Assembly: GCA_039619475.1 (NCBI GenBank)
Contig: CM077115.1
Coordinates: 158,571,774 to 158,635,773, forward strand
Direction: 5' to 3'
Length of the DNA: 64,000 bases
DNA from: Icerya purchasi
Taxonomy: Eukaryota; Arthropoda; Insecta; Hemiptera; Monophlebidae
Below the pieces are notes generated by a model. It worked only from the letters and a program-made list of their open reading frames with translations. It was not told where the DNA came from and did not search any database. A program made the position numbers and the translations under genes. Shown here piece by piece: positions 48,425 through 60,514 of the stretch (position 1 is its first letter; each line of letters opens with the position of its first letter).

Positions 48425-48995
48425 GTTCATGTATTATTTTTACTTACCTGGATACGAAGTAAGCAATTTTATTTGTTATTAAAAGTAAAACTCCAAATCA
48501 CTTTTCAAAACTTTTGGAACCAAATTCCCCCCACCAATAAACTGAAAAACATCAAAAACGATATACTTCCAAGAAATTGCTTTGATATCTCTCGTCGAGA
48601 AGACGTCTTACTCACACGTATACGTACAGGTCACTCTCTTATCACTCATTCTTACCTACCCAATAAACAACCTCCCCCCATTTGCTTAATATGTAACACC
48701 CAAATTTCAATAATGCACTTACTTTTTCAATGTCCTAAATATCAAAATGAAAGATCCCTATATCTAACTTCCAATAATCCAAAAGAAATTTTAACAGATG
48801 ATCCCAATAAAATTCAAAATTTATTATCCTTTCTCTCTAAAACTGGTTTACGACCCCTTCTATAAAATTTAAGATTCCATCTCCCAAAATAAAATCCCTT
48901 CTAAAAGCAATCCTCCTGCACGACACGCCACTAGCCTTAGTAGCTGTACATGGCGTTAAAAAAATAAAAAAAAAAAAAAAAAAAAAAAAATAAAA
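48425..48995 (+). mobile_element. I-like LINE 3' end with poly-A
   Basis: A 147-codon frame contains FQNFWNQIPPTNKLKNIKNDI, SRREDVLLTRIRTGHSLITHSYL, PPICLICNTQISIMHLLFQCPKYQNER and LLSFLSKTGLRPLL, the standard C-terminal Cys/His tail. The 3' UTR (CGCCACTAGCCTTAGTAGCT) runs into a poly-A tract at 48961-48992. Compared with the LINE at 34960 it is a different but related family. Confidence 0.8.
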
Positions 48996-50854
48996 CTAAC
49001 ATTTCAACTTTTGCAGTAATCTACGGTCATTCGTAGTATCATTTATAAATTTTTATAAATTTTTTTACCGAAAATTGCCTCACAACATAGCCAGTACACA
49101 TTAATAGGAAAATTTATACGATGTACACGTTTAGATGAGTGGGAAGAAAGAGAGCCAAAGCGCCTACCGATTTCTGTATATTCACTGTTAATGAAATTAA
49201 CAATAGATATGCAACAAAATTAGTCCAGTGATTGTGTGAGCGGCGCCTATTTTACCCATTTGAAAAAGCTGAAGTTATCCTAACATGGTATATGTGCGTT
49301 TTTTAAGACCATGATTTTAGTCGTTCGCATTTTCCATAACATTTTGATTTTATTAGTATACGTTTAATTTTTCGTCTTTTCATTTTTTTATTCACTGTAC
49401 CACATGCCGACATTTTAAATTATTATTATTATTTTTAGACTTGTGATTTCATCTTCGATTTTTTTTATTATTATTATTTTTACCGCTCCCAATTGTATTG
49501 TCTATTATTAATATTGGCTAATTATTATTATTATTTTTAAATTAAAAAGTTATCAGAGGTAAGACTCGGAGGAATAGAAAAACAAAAAAAAAAAAAAAAA
49601 AAATTTATTGTGAAGCCTGAGAAAACGCTTACTTCTGTAATAATATGTAGTTTCAACATTGCAGATTACAGATGCCCAATAACGATTAATTGAAATAAAC
49701 GGAAAAGGGTTTCGTAGAGCGCTACATTTTAAGGCGAAGCGGAATATCTCTTATTTTGAGAAAATGCGTTGAAGTGCAATCAATTTGAAAATTCGACTAT
49801 TATATTTTCTCGTTTATTTCGTGCGCGAATACACGGTTAAAGGCACTTGCTACACCGTATTATTGCATTTTGTAGTTTTCCTATCATTTTCATGGAAAGC
49901 ACTGGGCCGCTTCGGTTTGAGAACAGTGCCTGGTAATGAATAGTTCTGTTTTTGACTAAGTAGCTACAGATGCAAAATCGTCTCCCGCGCGGATATTTTC
50001 AGCTATTTTTTTTATTTTGTTATATCTTTTATTTAGTTTATTTTCTTAGAATTTTCGAAGATGAAAGGAGAGAATATAGGGTCGAGCGAGAGAAACAGAC
50101 AAAATAAGCTCGACGATGGTTCACTTAAAAACCTTAACCAAAAACAGACAAAAAAACGAAAATCGAATTTTATTTGTTTTTGAAAATCTGAAAAACTTTC
50201 TATTTTTCAGTCGTACGTCATCAGCATGGTTCATTTAAGCTCAAAGAATACGCAGACTTAAATTTAAAAACAAATTTTCTTTCTCGCAATGCTCCGGTTT
50301 TCAATCTGTTAGTTGTTTTTTTTTCCTTTTTTGGAGAAATTTATCGATTTACGCATTGATGATGAAATTTGCTTATCTGCCATCTGGCCGTAAAAACTTG
50401 AGTACCAAGTTGTTCTATAAGAACGAATTCGGACTACCTCTCTTTGTGTCTCGATGCAAAAGTTCACTTGAAATTAAATTATCCTCTTAATATTATTGCT
50501 TCTGTTTAAATGAAACTGTGTGTATCGCCTTTAAATTTTACAAATTAGGAATAATTTTATGGTGAAAAAAGCGGAAAGCAAAATTTTTTTGTTTTTTTGT
50601 CCAGATGCTTTATCAAGAGATAGTTTATTTTTTTCTTTTTTGCTTTTATAACAATTTGTCGTAAAAAATATAGCATTCCATTAAGTGTGAGTGGAACGTT
50701 TATCAGATATAATAAACTTCGAATTGCTTTCTTAAAAAATACTCCCAATTTAATCCATTTAATTAGGAAAAAATAGAAAAAAAAACAAAAAAACTCGGAG
50801 TACTTGTATACAACATTTTTTTTGTATTTATGACGATCCTATTTCTATTTCTTT
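48996..50854. other. Anonymous AT-rich region
   Basis: Contains TTATTATTATTTTT-type low complexity (49420-49540) and a poly-A run at 49583-49603. Nothing coding recognised. Confidence 0.5.
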
Positions 50855-50958
50855 ACTTACCAGAGAAATCTGGGAAGGTAAAGGCGGCCGAGAGAAAGGA
50901 ACTGGCCCCAGGATTCTCCTTAGGTCCATTAGGCTTAGTATATTGTGGAAGACGGTCA
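50855..50958 (+). mobile_element. SINE family B, 5' part of a split copy
   Basis: CCAGAGAAATCTGGGAAGG...AGAGAAAGGAACTGGCCCCA...TCCATTAGGCTTAGTATATT matches the middle of family B. The sequence stops at 50958, where a CT-rich LINE fragment begins. The missing 3' part resumes at about 51525. Confidence 0.72.
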
Positions 50959-51515
50959 CTTTATTAGTCATTTCCCAGCTTAAAGTCTTCTTCCTCATTT
51001 CCTTTCGTCGCCGCCGCGACTGTTGGTCCGATCTCTATCCTTCTTCATTTTCTAATCCTGCTTCCTTTTATTTATCCATATAACACATTTTTCCTCTTTT
51101 TCCGTGGTCTCTTAATTTGCTCAACATGAGGCGGTCAACTATCTCATCTATAATTAGACTTCGGTTAAATCACACCTTGCTTCCTGCTTCGTTCTTCCGT
51201 TCCTCCATTACTCAGTTTCCTTTTTTTATCTGTTTGATTCGTCAGAAGCAAACTTCATTTGTAATGCGAATCACATTTTATTTGAATGTCCTTTTACTTT
51301 TCCAGAACTCGCGATACTGTATTCCGGTCTTTTGCGTCTTATCTGATGCCTTACGGCGCTCACAGCATTCTTTCTTTTCCTTCTCCCTCGGTTATTCCGT
51401 TGTTAGCTTCATTCCTATGTTCCATTTCTAATATTTTTCCTATATAATTAATAATGCTGTTATACCTTTGGATTGGGTAATGTCCTTAGCCGACTGCTCA
51501 AAAAAAAGAAAACAA
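50959..51515 (+). mobile_element. CT-rich RNase H-bearing LINE, copy D, inserted in a SINE
   Basis: It reads CWSDLYPSSFSNPASFYLSI, then MRRSTISSIIRLRLNHTLLPASF and SVVSFIPMFHF-like pieces. This is the C-terminal tail region of the family at 60985. The 3' UTR TTGGGTAATGTCCTTAGCCG ends in an A-rich tail (51500-51518). It is flanked by the two halves of a family B SINE. Confidence 0.75.
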
Positions 51516-51524
51516 AAAACTTTA

Positions 51525-51577
51525 ACTTCTAAATCCCCCACGCCCTGTCATGGGTATGAGACTTACTTTACTCCTAT
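51525..51577 (+). mobile_element. SINE family B, 3' part of the split copy
   Basis: AAATCCCCCACGCCCTGTCA followed by GGGTATGAGACTTACTTTACT is the 3' tail of family B and completes the copy begun at 50855. Confidence 0.72.
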
Positions 51578-51944
51578 TTTTTTTACTTTGAAGTTTTTAC
51601 GAACTTCGAATGTTTCGTTACATCCAAACAACATTCCTAGTGACTAAAAAGAAAAAAAGAAAAATAATCAATAAAAGAGAAGGATGAAAAAATTGGACAA
51701 AGAAATGATTTAATTACTTAAATATCCATCTCACAACAATATATAATCAGATATCGGTTAACAAATAGCTTTTACTTTCAATTGAGAAGCGTGTTTAATA
51801 TTCCGTTTATCCCCCAAGAAGAGTAGACGGAGACTGGACAATAAAGATAAAATAGGTACTCAATTTTAAACGCTTATACATGTAATGATGACTTCAGTCG
51901 ATTACTTTCTCATTTCAAAGTATAAAATTAAAACTTAACCTTGG

Positions 51945-52225
51945 CCTTCTATAGATCCCAATCAGCTTTCTTAACATATTTTTAAAAATCTTTACTGATA
52001 TAAAACTACTCTTAATATATAATTACAAAAGAACATTCCGAATCATGCGTTTGGATTTCGTGTCATTCTATCATCTATTAGATTCATCTAGAATCACTCA
52101 TACAGAATATCCTCCGCTCCAGAAAAACAACAATACTACAAAATAGTCTTCTTGAATGTTAAACAAGGCTCTTATTAAATGTAGTACATGATGATTTATT
52201 AAAATATAAATTCGATAATAGCTTA
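51945..52225 (+). pseudogene. Jockey-type reverse transcriptase relic
   Basis: Across frames one can read IPNHAFGFRVILSSIRFI, NHSYRIS..PEKQQYYKIVFLNVKQGSY and HDDLLKYK. This aligns with the Jockey RT pattern HQFGFR..HST..Q.HRI...I...LE...Y..AVFLDV.QAFD.VWH.GLLYKL. No open frame survives. It stops at a (TA)n tract at 52230. Confidence 0.55.
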
Positions 52226-52229
52226 ATAC

Positions 52230-52289
52230 ATATATATATATATATATAAAACTCGGTCATTTTGACCTCGCAAGGGGCAATGCCCCTTG
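52230..52289. repeat. (TA)n tract followed by a perfect 8-bp hairpin
   Basis: (TA)9 at 52230-52247 is followed by AAACTCGGTCATTTTGACCT and then CAAGGGGC-AAT-GCCCCTTG (52271-52289). This is a GC-rich stem standing out from AT-rich surroundings. Function unknown. Confidence 0.6.
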
Positions 52290-52512
52290 ACCCCTCTTTC
52301 TTACATTTATGTCTCTGTCTCTTCTATACTTTGTATAAAATGGTCAAAATTTACAACGTAATTCTTAGGCCAGTCCCATTAGATTTTATAACGATAAAAT
52401 GTCTCAATTTTATATAATAAAAAAAAAAAAAAAAATACAATCAATAATTTATACCATAAGTCAATTTACAAATTATTAAAATAATAAATAATCGCTAATC
52501 ATCACACAGAAA

Positions 52513-52745
52513 CTAATGGTATATGCGCGAAGGTTGGTGTATAGACGGACAGACTTAGGATTGCATTTGCACAGCAATCGATTACTATGAGTCCCAAGTG
52601 TGTAGGTTTACGTACGTTCGCGTTACATATAAAATTGCCATGAATACTATCAGTATCTGTACAATTGGAATGTAGAAATAGGTAGTCATGATGCTCGGAA
52701 TCGAGGGGAACCATTTAAAGTACTCTGGGCTAACCGGAATTATGG
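52513..52745 (+). mobile_element. SINE family A, 3' fragment
   Basis: Segments GCGTTACATATAAAATTGCC, TGTACAATTGGAATGTAGAA, TAGGTAGTCATGATGCTCGG correspond in order to the body of the SINE at 1718-2074 (GCATATAACAATTGCC ... TAGGTAGTCGCCGATGCTCA). The tRNA-like head is absent. Confidence 0.6.
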
Positions 52746-54329
52746 AACTATGGTTCATAATGTACCACGCCTCACTGCACAATAGAATAGATAGGAACAA
52801 GAAACGAATCCGTCTGTTATACCAAGTAGCGATTTGATTTCGCTGCTAGTTTAATACAGCTTTTATAGGAAAACTATTGAAAAAGAACTAGAGAACGTAT
52901 CACCGAATTATTTTCATCGCAATCTTCTATCTTATTTAAGAAAAATTAAGATATGAAAAAATTTAAAGATCAAAAAAAATATATTACGAAAAAAAAATAA
53001 CGAAATTAAAGAATTAACAAAATAAACCATCAAAAAATGGTACGATGAAGAAAATCATACTTTAAAATCAACATATTCGAATGTTATAAAAGCATATAAA
53101 ATTAAAAAACCAAAACATACATTAATAGTAAAAACGACAAACTCGTCTTCTTCAAAAAAAGGAATCCCTATTGCGAAATGAAAATAACTTGTCAAACGAG
53201 AAAATAAATATAAAAAGTACTTTTTTAAAATGAATTTTAATAATTTTCTTATAAATTACTTAACAAAAACAGATATAAATAGTTTAAAAGAAAAGTTTAA
53301 AGAAATGAAGTATATTAAAATAGACCTCAATATAATCCGAAAGTTTCCACTTGAGATATCATAGAGGATATTACAGAAATAGATATCAAAAAACAAACAA
53401 TTACCAAATACAATTATGAATCATCTCTTTCATAAAATATTTGAGTGTGAAAATAATTATTATCGATTAATAGTGTATGTAAATGACACTAAACGTGATG
53501 ATAAATAATCGCATAAATATAATTTTTCTTTATAATATATTCCTATGTCTAAGAATTGTCTCGGACATAGCATACAGAGTTCTTAATAAAAAAAATTGAT
53601 TAATAAATGATCGTAAGACTTTTGCCGTAAATTATAAATCTACAAAGAATGAAATATATATGATTAAAATTATAATGTCAAATGTTAATTCAAGTTTAAG
53701 ACTGAGCAATATAGTACACTAGACGCGTAATATTTATGACATGATCGATTTATATTATAATACTATAGTGATTTTAGATTATAAAAGATGTGTTCTGAAA
53801 CATATCTAATATATATTTTCACGCAAAAATAAGGTCATTTATTAGACTACTATAGCCACTTAGTCCGGAAATATAGAACTGGGAATTATGGTTATAGTTT
53901 ATGCTCAAAAACGAAATATAAACCTGAAATTATCCGGCAGGTAGCCGATGCTTTGTTTAGAACGCCAACGACATGTATACTACATAGATCTAAAATACTG
54001 CAAAAATCAGTATCAATCTTTTTTTTTTTTTTTTTTTTGCACTAAAAGTAAATAGCACCATTTATCAAGCACAAACGTATCAAAAAGTTTTATTCCTTAT
54101 AATATTAGTAAAGAGGGATTTATTAGTTTAAAAAAAAAAAAAAGGCGCAGTTATTAATATCTTTGTTTTTCAAACCCGATCATATCAATCACGTGTTACT
54201 GTAGAGAAATTCGAATTCTCTATAGTTCATAACAGTTGTTTTGGTTATAAATAACATATCAACTTTTATAATTAGTTCTCTATACTTGACTTGATAAAGA
54301 GCCAAGTGGAGTTGGTTATGCCCTTTTTG
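52746..54329. other. Unassigned region with possible LINE debris
   Basis: A-rich text around 53030-53350 (lysine/asparagine-rich frames such as NFLINYLTKTDINSLKEKFKEMK) could be decayed LINE linker, but I cannot place it. A T run lies at 54018-54039. Confidence 0.35.
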
Positions 54330-55125
54330 GTCCCGTCTTGAATTATTCTGAACTTTTTAAACCTTTCCTCCTTTTGCTCAATTTTCTATGCGAAATCTAT
54401 TGCTATTCTACGCGCCGTTCTCGTTGTTTCCTCACCACTGGTTTCTCATAAAGCGCTCCTAATCTCAGTTTCTAAAAATGTTCTGCAAGTTATCACATCT
54501 AACCTTCTTTCCCCCTTTTCCGATTATATAATACTTCTCATACGTTCCCTCAATGGTCTTTTCCGTCTCCATTCGATCGAGATCGATCTTCTGTGGATTC
54601 CTGATCATATTCGTATTGAGGACATTAAGATGGTATATTCTTTAGTCCGCTCTTCCATTTTTTTCAGCCTATAATATTGTTCTTCTTATAGCTGAACTTT
54701 TATTCTTCTTCATTTTTTAATCCTGTCTGCTTTAATCTGTCTATTCAGTCATCTCTTCAACTTCATCCATAGTTTTCTTGATTGTCGTTTTCGCTTTAAC
54801 CATAGTCTACTTCCTGCCTTTTTTTTTTCAGTTTTCATCTGCAACTACTCTATTTTGTCTTTTTCATCCCCCTTCACTTACTTTCCTTGTGACCCTGGTA
54901 TCATAATTTATTTGAATGTTCTCTCTATTAAAACTTGATATTCCTGTTCTCCTTAATGGTGCTGCTTGTATTCTCTTATTTCCTTTTGCTCCTGTTATTA
55001 CTGCCTTTGAATTATTTCTATCCTCTGCCCTTAAACGCATAAGAATATAAATTTATATTCTCCTCCTTCCCCCATTTCTTAGACTAATGTCCTATGTGAT
55101 CTTTATGCAAAAAGAAGTGTATTTC
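54330..55125 (+). mobile_element. CT-rich RNase H-bearing LINE, copy E (very decayed)
   Basis: C+T-rich text with DLLWIPDHIRIEDIKM (RNase H end; compare LWVPSHMGIEGNEM), SFFNPVCFNLSIQSSL, and CDPGIII...NVLSIKT, ending in a TAATGTCCTATGTGATC-like 3' UTR. The same order of pieces as the copy at 60985, but with stops throughout. Confidence 0.68.
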
Positions 55126-56065
55126 AAATTTTTTTGACCGGTAGCTTCCTAGCCTTAATGATACTCTACAATAATATATTTTCCTTATTGCATTACCGAA
55201 TATTCTCGTATAAGATAAATTGTTCGGAATCGCTGTGTGAATAACGCTCTTTTTTAGCGGGAATGCAAGATATGACGCTGGTATTAAAACTTGACCATCA
55301 CACGTTGAAGTGTGACGTTGATGGAGAGGTGGAGTGCAAGAAAGAAGATAGGAATCAGGTGTTGCGGTTTCACATTATCGTAATCAAGAAAGAGAATTTC
55401 CTGTGAAATAATTTGAGTAGAGGCCACTGCGGAGGTGTAAGTTCGGTTTGAAGATTCTCTCAGCTATGTAATTTGAGACAACGAACAATTCTACAGACAC
55501 TTTAAAAAGACGTGTCGGAAGAAAGGTGGCTGGAGAATCTGCGGGGAGGGTTATACTGAGAACTCTAGTAATATAATTGGCTTATTGGAAGTTATTCGAA
55601 CGAATTCAGATTTTAAAGATGTCAAAAGTATAATTTAAAATTTTGGCATTTTTCTAATTTTAGTATGTTAAGTTTTTTAAACTGTACGCGTGGGTATTGA
55701 GACGGCATTTTAATTTCTATTTTCACGTTAACACAGAATTTCGCTTTAAGTTTACTTTTCAGGATTTTATGTACCGGTTCCAAAGAGAAGCAGTGTACTG
55801 GTATGCCAGATACTTCTTTCTCGCTTTATGACTCAAAATAATTGAAAACATTTTCTTTAATTTAAATAATTTTTCGATACGACCTTTATTTACGCGTGCA
55901 CGTATTATTATTATGAAAGGATGACGAATTAAATAATTTTCCAAATGATCCCAAAATAGTGAAAATAACGAAAAATTCTTTCAATATAAACTCCAGCGGA
56001 ACAAGCAGGCGTTCGAATCCTGGGGAGAGACGAAATTGGAAGATGGTGAAATAATCAGCTTGTAT
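55126..56065. other. Unassigned region
   Basis: No protein or repeat identity seen between a decayed LINE and the SINE pair. Confidence 0.45.
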
Positions 56066-56345
56066 GTCGTCGCGATAGCCTAGTTGTTAGAGCACTCGGG
56101 TTCCGTCATGGAAGTCTTCAGTTCGATCTTAGGCAACGACAGAAATTATTACAAAAATTAAATAAAACAATTTCCAATAGTCACGTGGAAAGCGGTGGCA
56201 AACGTGCATGCCACCATACATATGCGTGCTAGTTATAGTAGGCAGGTACACACGAGCAACTGCATTTGTATCGTGATAAATCAATCACTATATCAGTTTC
56301 AAGTATAGTTTTGCGTCTACATTAGCGTTGTATATAACAAGAGCG
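56066..56345 (+). mobile_element. SINE family A, copy 2
   Basis: TGTCGTCGCGATAGCCTAGT with A box TAGCCTAGTTG, B-box-like CAGTTCGATCTT, then ATTACAAAAATTAAATAA and GTCACGTGGAAAGCGGTGGC, collinear with the copy at 1718 to near its end. Confidence 0.8.
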
Positions 56346-56351
56346 ACGAAA

Positions 56352-56456
56352 ATGTCGTCACGATAGCCTAGTTGCCAGAGCACTTGGGTTCCGGTTACGG
56401 AAGTCTTCAGTTCCGTCCCAGGCGACGACAGCAATTGTTACGAAAATGAATTAAAA
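56352..56456 (+). mobile_element. SINE family A, copy 3 (head only)
   Basis: TGTCGTCACGATAGCCTAGTTGCC begins a second copy only about 7 bases after the previous one, ending after GTTACGAAAATGAATTAAAA. The two heads are about 285 bases apart, as in a dimeric or tandem SINE. Confidence 0.75.
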
Positions 56457-57094
56457 ATAATAATCGCTCTCCCCGCCGGCCAGGCCAGAGCTCTAACCGG
56501 ACGGGGTACGTCCACAGGAGGCGAATAGCGGAAAGACCTGCAGATATGTAGGTTAGCTTCGAATAAGACAAACGTCAAATAAGCAGTCGCGGACCAAGGA
56601 GCGGCTACTGTTGGAAAGCTTCAGGCAGGCGAGTCCAGTAGGGACAAGGAAATGAGAAATGAGGACGCAGATGGGCAGTGTGAGGATCTGTCTATTAAAA
56701 GTCTGCAATGTCCTACGACTTTCTCACTGTTGACGAGGTTTGACCATCGTAAAAGCCTGTACCCTGCTGACTCTTCAATAGAAAACAGGCCGCGGTGGTC
56801 TCCATGTTAGGAGCAGCTTTCCGACAGCGTCTGTTTTCCAGGTTAGGAGCAGCTGAATTTTTGAACGATGGGACTTCCAATCTCAGTTTTAATGATGAAT
56901 TGGCTTATGCCAATTCCGAATTATAACTTTTCATATGTGCATAACGGAAAACTATCCAAAATGGACTACTTCAGGGGGTAACTTGGTAAGGAAATCCTCC
57001 GTCACTAAGGGTAGTGTCACCGGGCGACCATTTTTGGAGTGCCCGGACCAACATGCAAAATGAAATCAGCGACAAAACTAAAACCAAAAAAGGA

Positions 57095-57240
57095 AGATTT
57101 TTAATACTTTATTAACTATAATTATACACGTATTACAGAATTTTTTTTTATTAATACATAATATAATTAGCCGACATGTTTCGGAGTGTGTACTCCATAT
57201 TCATGGCGATACTATCTGAAATTACTGTCGACTAATTTTT
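57095..57240 (-). repeat. Small element with hammerhead-like motif
   Basis: The minus strand reads CGCCATGAATATGGAGT-ACAC-ACTCCGAAACATGTCGGC (57164-57203), with a perfect 5-bp stem directly followed by CGAAAC. It is bounded by AT-rich sequence and interrupts RTE-like text. It resembles the core of minimal hammerhead ribozymes of Penelope-like elements, though the CTGATGA box is imperfect. Confidence 0.5.
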
Positions 57241-58239
57241 GAAAAACTTTCCAAAAAACAGAAAAAACGTGGGGAGATCATCAAATCCGGAACTGAGTGA
57301 ATTTCAAATTGATCACGTGACTATATCCTATAATAGTCAGAAAGAGATAATGAACGTTATGGTTAGAAAATGTGCGCTAATATAGAAACGGACCATTATT
57401 TCACCTCAATAAAATCAAAGTTCATATCACAAACAGTACGAAAAAATCGGAAACATGTAATGAAATTTGACACTGAACGACTCTCTAAGTAGTAATAAGA
57501 AAGAATTTCAGACACAATTAAATATAAAATTAACAGACTGGAATGATATGAAGAAAGTAGTATTATTCAGTGTAGCAGCTGAGGAGGTAGCGTTGGTTAC
57601 AAGAACCGAGAAGCATAATTGGTGGAACCAGACTTGTGAAAAATCATTAGATGAAAACGAATAAGATCATGAAACAAGTGGCATTCTTGTGGAAAGAATA
57701 AAGATTACATAACTTTTAAGAATCGAAGATCACCGAAATCCAAAATTATTAGAGCGACGAAAAAACAATACAAAAGAGAACAATTAGTTCAAATAAAGGG
57801 AAACTTCCAGAGGAATAATATTAAAAATTTTTACAGAACCTTTAAAAGAAATTTACAGAAATACGAACCGGAAAGTCTGGGTTTTAAGATCGGTATGCGA
57901 ATGGTAAAATATTAGCGACGTATTTTGAGCAGTTATTAAACTGTGAACAGCCTACAGAACGATTTGAAAAAGTTAATTCGGGACCGAAATTTGAAAGATC
58001 TAATACACCAGAGGTGATAGGAGAAATCAGAGAACTAATTAAAAATTTTTGAAGAATAACCGAGATCCGGGAGAAGATGGAATAATTGCGTAAGTATGGA
58101 AGAATGTAACGAATGATGCGATTATCAAACTTCAGAATTTAATTCGAGGGATATGAGAATGGGAAGAAATATACCAAGTGATTGGTTTGATCAAAGTGAA
58201 ATAAATTTACGGATAACTGCGTTAGAAAATTTAATGTAT

Positions 58240-58310
58240 TTAATTTAATAATACAGCGCTTAACGTTTCGGTCAGCTTATACTGCTGAAGATATTATTAA
58301 TATAATGAAA
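58240..58310 (-). repeat. Small element with hammerhead-like motif
   Basis: The minus strand reads TCTTCAGCAGTATAAGCTGACCGAAACGTTAAGCGCTG (58257-58294), in which CAGC and GCTG form a stem followed by CCGAAACG. The upstream box is degraded. Confidence 0.4.
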
Positions 58311-58960
58311 AAAAAGAAAATTAAGCTATTATAGCCGCTTAAAAGGAGCGGAGACGAAATGCTTAACAAGAAGAATTTTCGAGTACTCACGATAAAAACC
58401 CTAAAACACAAATCGCTTGGTTCTCCGAGAAGTTAAGAAAGATCTTGAGGAAATTAACGTCATGGTGAGGTTGACATTATGAATAGGAATAGGTTTCGAA
58501 ATTAATACATTCCGGAGTTTTGAAGAAAATGAAAAGAAGAAAATTGGTGCCAAATGGACAGACGAAAAGAAGGAAAAACACAGCAGAACAATGAAGAAAT
58601 ACTAGAGCGAAAGGAAGCGGAAGAAACCGCCATCATGAAGATATTTTACGTGGTGCCCGTAGTTGGCGAATTCGATTAGAAGAAGAATAATGGCTCTATT
58701 TTCTCATCTATCCTAATTCTCTTCTCTCCCGCTTATACACTTATCCTTGCTTGTATACGCACTAGTTTTAACGTGCCTGGTTCTTTTGGTTTGACCATGA
58801 GGTCACCGCTGTCTAGGCAGCATAAGCTCCTATGTTTCAACTCTTGCGCAATTGTAGCATCCCATTTCTGTCATATCATCAACTCTACCATTAATGGATA
58901 GTACTCGTTACTTGGAACTAAAGTAGCCAAAAAACGATGATGATGATGATGACAAGGACG

Positions 58961-60514
58961 AGAACAATCTAATCTCATGCCCATCGGCGATGAAGCATAG
59001 AGTTTTTTTAAAATTTAGACCGGACCGATTTTAGTGTTTATACATCGGTTATCTCAAAAAAAAAAAATAGTTCAGATTAATACTTTAGGCAAGCACATAA
59101 TGCTTGTTAATTATTTTTTGTTTCAAGTGCGTCTTTCTGTATAATGGAAAGGATTAACCGCGTTTAAGTTGATCCGATTTTTTACCAGAAGCGAAGGCGA
59201 AGAACTTTTGGGATACGAAAAACAAGAGCCCCTTATTTCCAGAACAACTAGAACAAAAAAGCGAATCGGATTCAAAATTCAAAACGGAAAACGTTGTCTC
59301 TGCCGTTATTATAAATATTCATGAAGTCGGCATAAATTAAGATTGCGGTATATGTCGTCGTCCTGCGATGGCGAAGGGATTCATTTACGTGACGTGTATG
59401 TATCTTTATTTAACCGTTGACGATACACCGATGTGCCTAACATTACTCGTTTTTTTCTTTTTTTAACCCATATTTTTTACCCCTTTTCGTAAACGTTGTT
59501 GTTGTTGTTTTTTTTTTGTTTTTTTTTGCTAAGCTTTATCGTATTTTTCGCATTTTTTTCGTTTTCGAGTGATATTAACGTCATTTTAGGGGAATTCATA
59601 CGAGAAGCACGAATTCAGATAAGCTAACCGGATGTGTTCTTTGATAAGCTCCTAGACACGTATTTGGAAAGGCGATGGCCTCTGTTCACGATTTTTGATG
59701 TTTTTTTTTGTTTTTTTTTTTTTTTTTTTTTTTTTTTTTGACGAAAGACTAATGCATGTTGCTTGTGCCGGGCGGAAAGTTAATTTTTCGGAATATTTCG
59801 TTATTTAGTGTAAGTACATCAAAATTCAAGGCACAGCACTTGCTTCATTAATTTGCTTTACTCATGTCGAGAGACAGTTGAAACGGAGTGTAGTTACATC
59901 GTCGTGATACGATTGTTTCTACATACTAATATGTCCGATCCGTAGTTTTTAAATACATTCTGCCGTTGAGTTGTTAGCTACTATATTGTATGGCTGACTT
60001 TTTGAACGATGTATCACACGAGATAGCTTTATGTTTCCAGTAAGTGTACCGGCAAATTTCATGCAGGTTTTTCTCGGTGTGTCTGCTGCCGTCGAGGTAG
60101 TTTAATTAGGAAAAGTTTTAGAGTAGCGGAAAGAGGCTTCATTAAATGTGAAATAACCTGGCCTCACTGTTTCCATTTCTTCCCTACAGTCAGCGGTGAA
60201 AACGAACAATTATGCACTATGCGCGGGTTAATTAGTAAAGTGATCGCTATGGCGCAGTTTCTAGACGAGCACCCCTCCTATGCACGCAGCAGTATGCGAA
60301 CTACATTCACGAATATGAAATACAATTTCTGGAACTGAGACTACATCGCTAAACAAATTCGTGGAAATGAATTATAGATGGCGAAAGTAATTCTGTTTTA
60401 TGTGATGATATAAAGGCAACAAAAACGTGCCGGAACATAAATATGTTATGAATATGATTGTAATTTGTACTTATCAACTGTTGAGCAATGTAAAATAATA
60501 TCGCAGGCTTATTG
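58961..60514. other. Unassigned region
   Basis: Contains several T-rich runs (59450-59560, 59702-59740). No coding or repeat identity otherwise. Confidence 0.45.
59702..59740. repeat. Poly-T tract
   Basis: Nearly 40 T with a single G, possibly the poly-A of a minus-strand retroposon; no recognisable body was found on the minus strand downstream. Confidence 0.85.

Larger units (their letters stand above)
56457..58960 (+). mobile_element. RTE-like LINE composite (5' UTR, linker and RT pieces)
   Basis: A GC-rich leader (56457-57075, with GGCCGCGGTGGTCTCC and CACCGGGCGACCATTTTTGG) resembles an RTE 5' UTR and ends at CAAAACTAAAACCAAAAAAG. After a small foldback piece (57095-57240) come LNIKLTDWNDMKKVV...RTEKHNWWNQTCEKSLDENE (57467-57664), ATYFEQLLNCEQPTERFEKVNSGP, EVIGEIRELIKN and DPGEDGI (57920-58085), an RTE linker and first RT motifs. 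A WTDERKE..S.TMK-like region follows at 58558, with a (GAT)n tail at 58937-58953. Internal deletions are evident. Confidence 0.65.
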
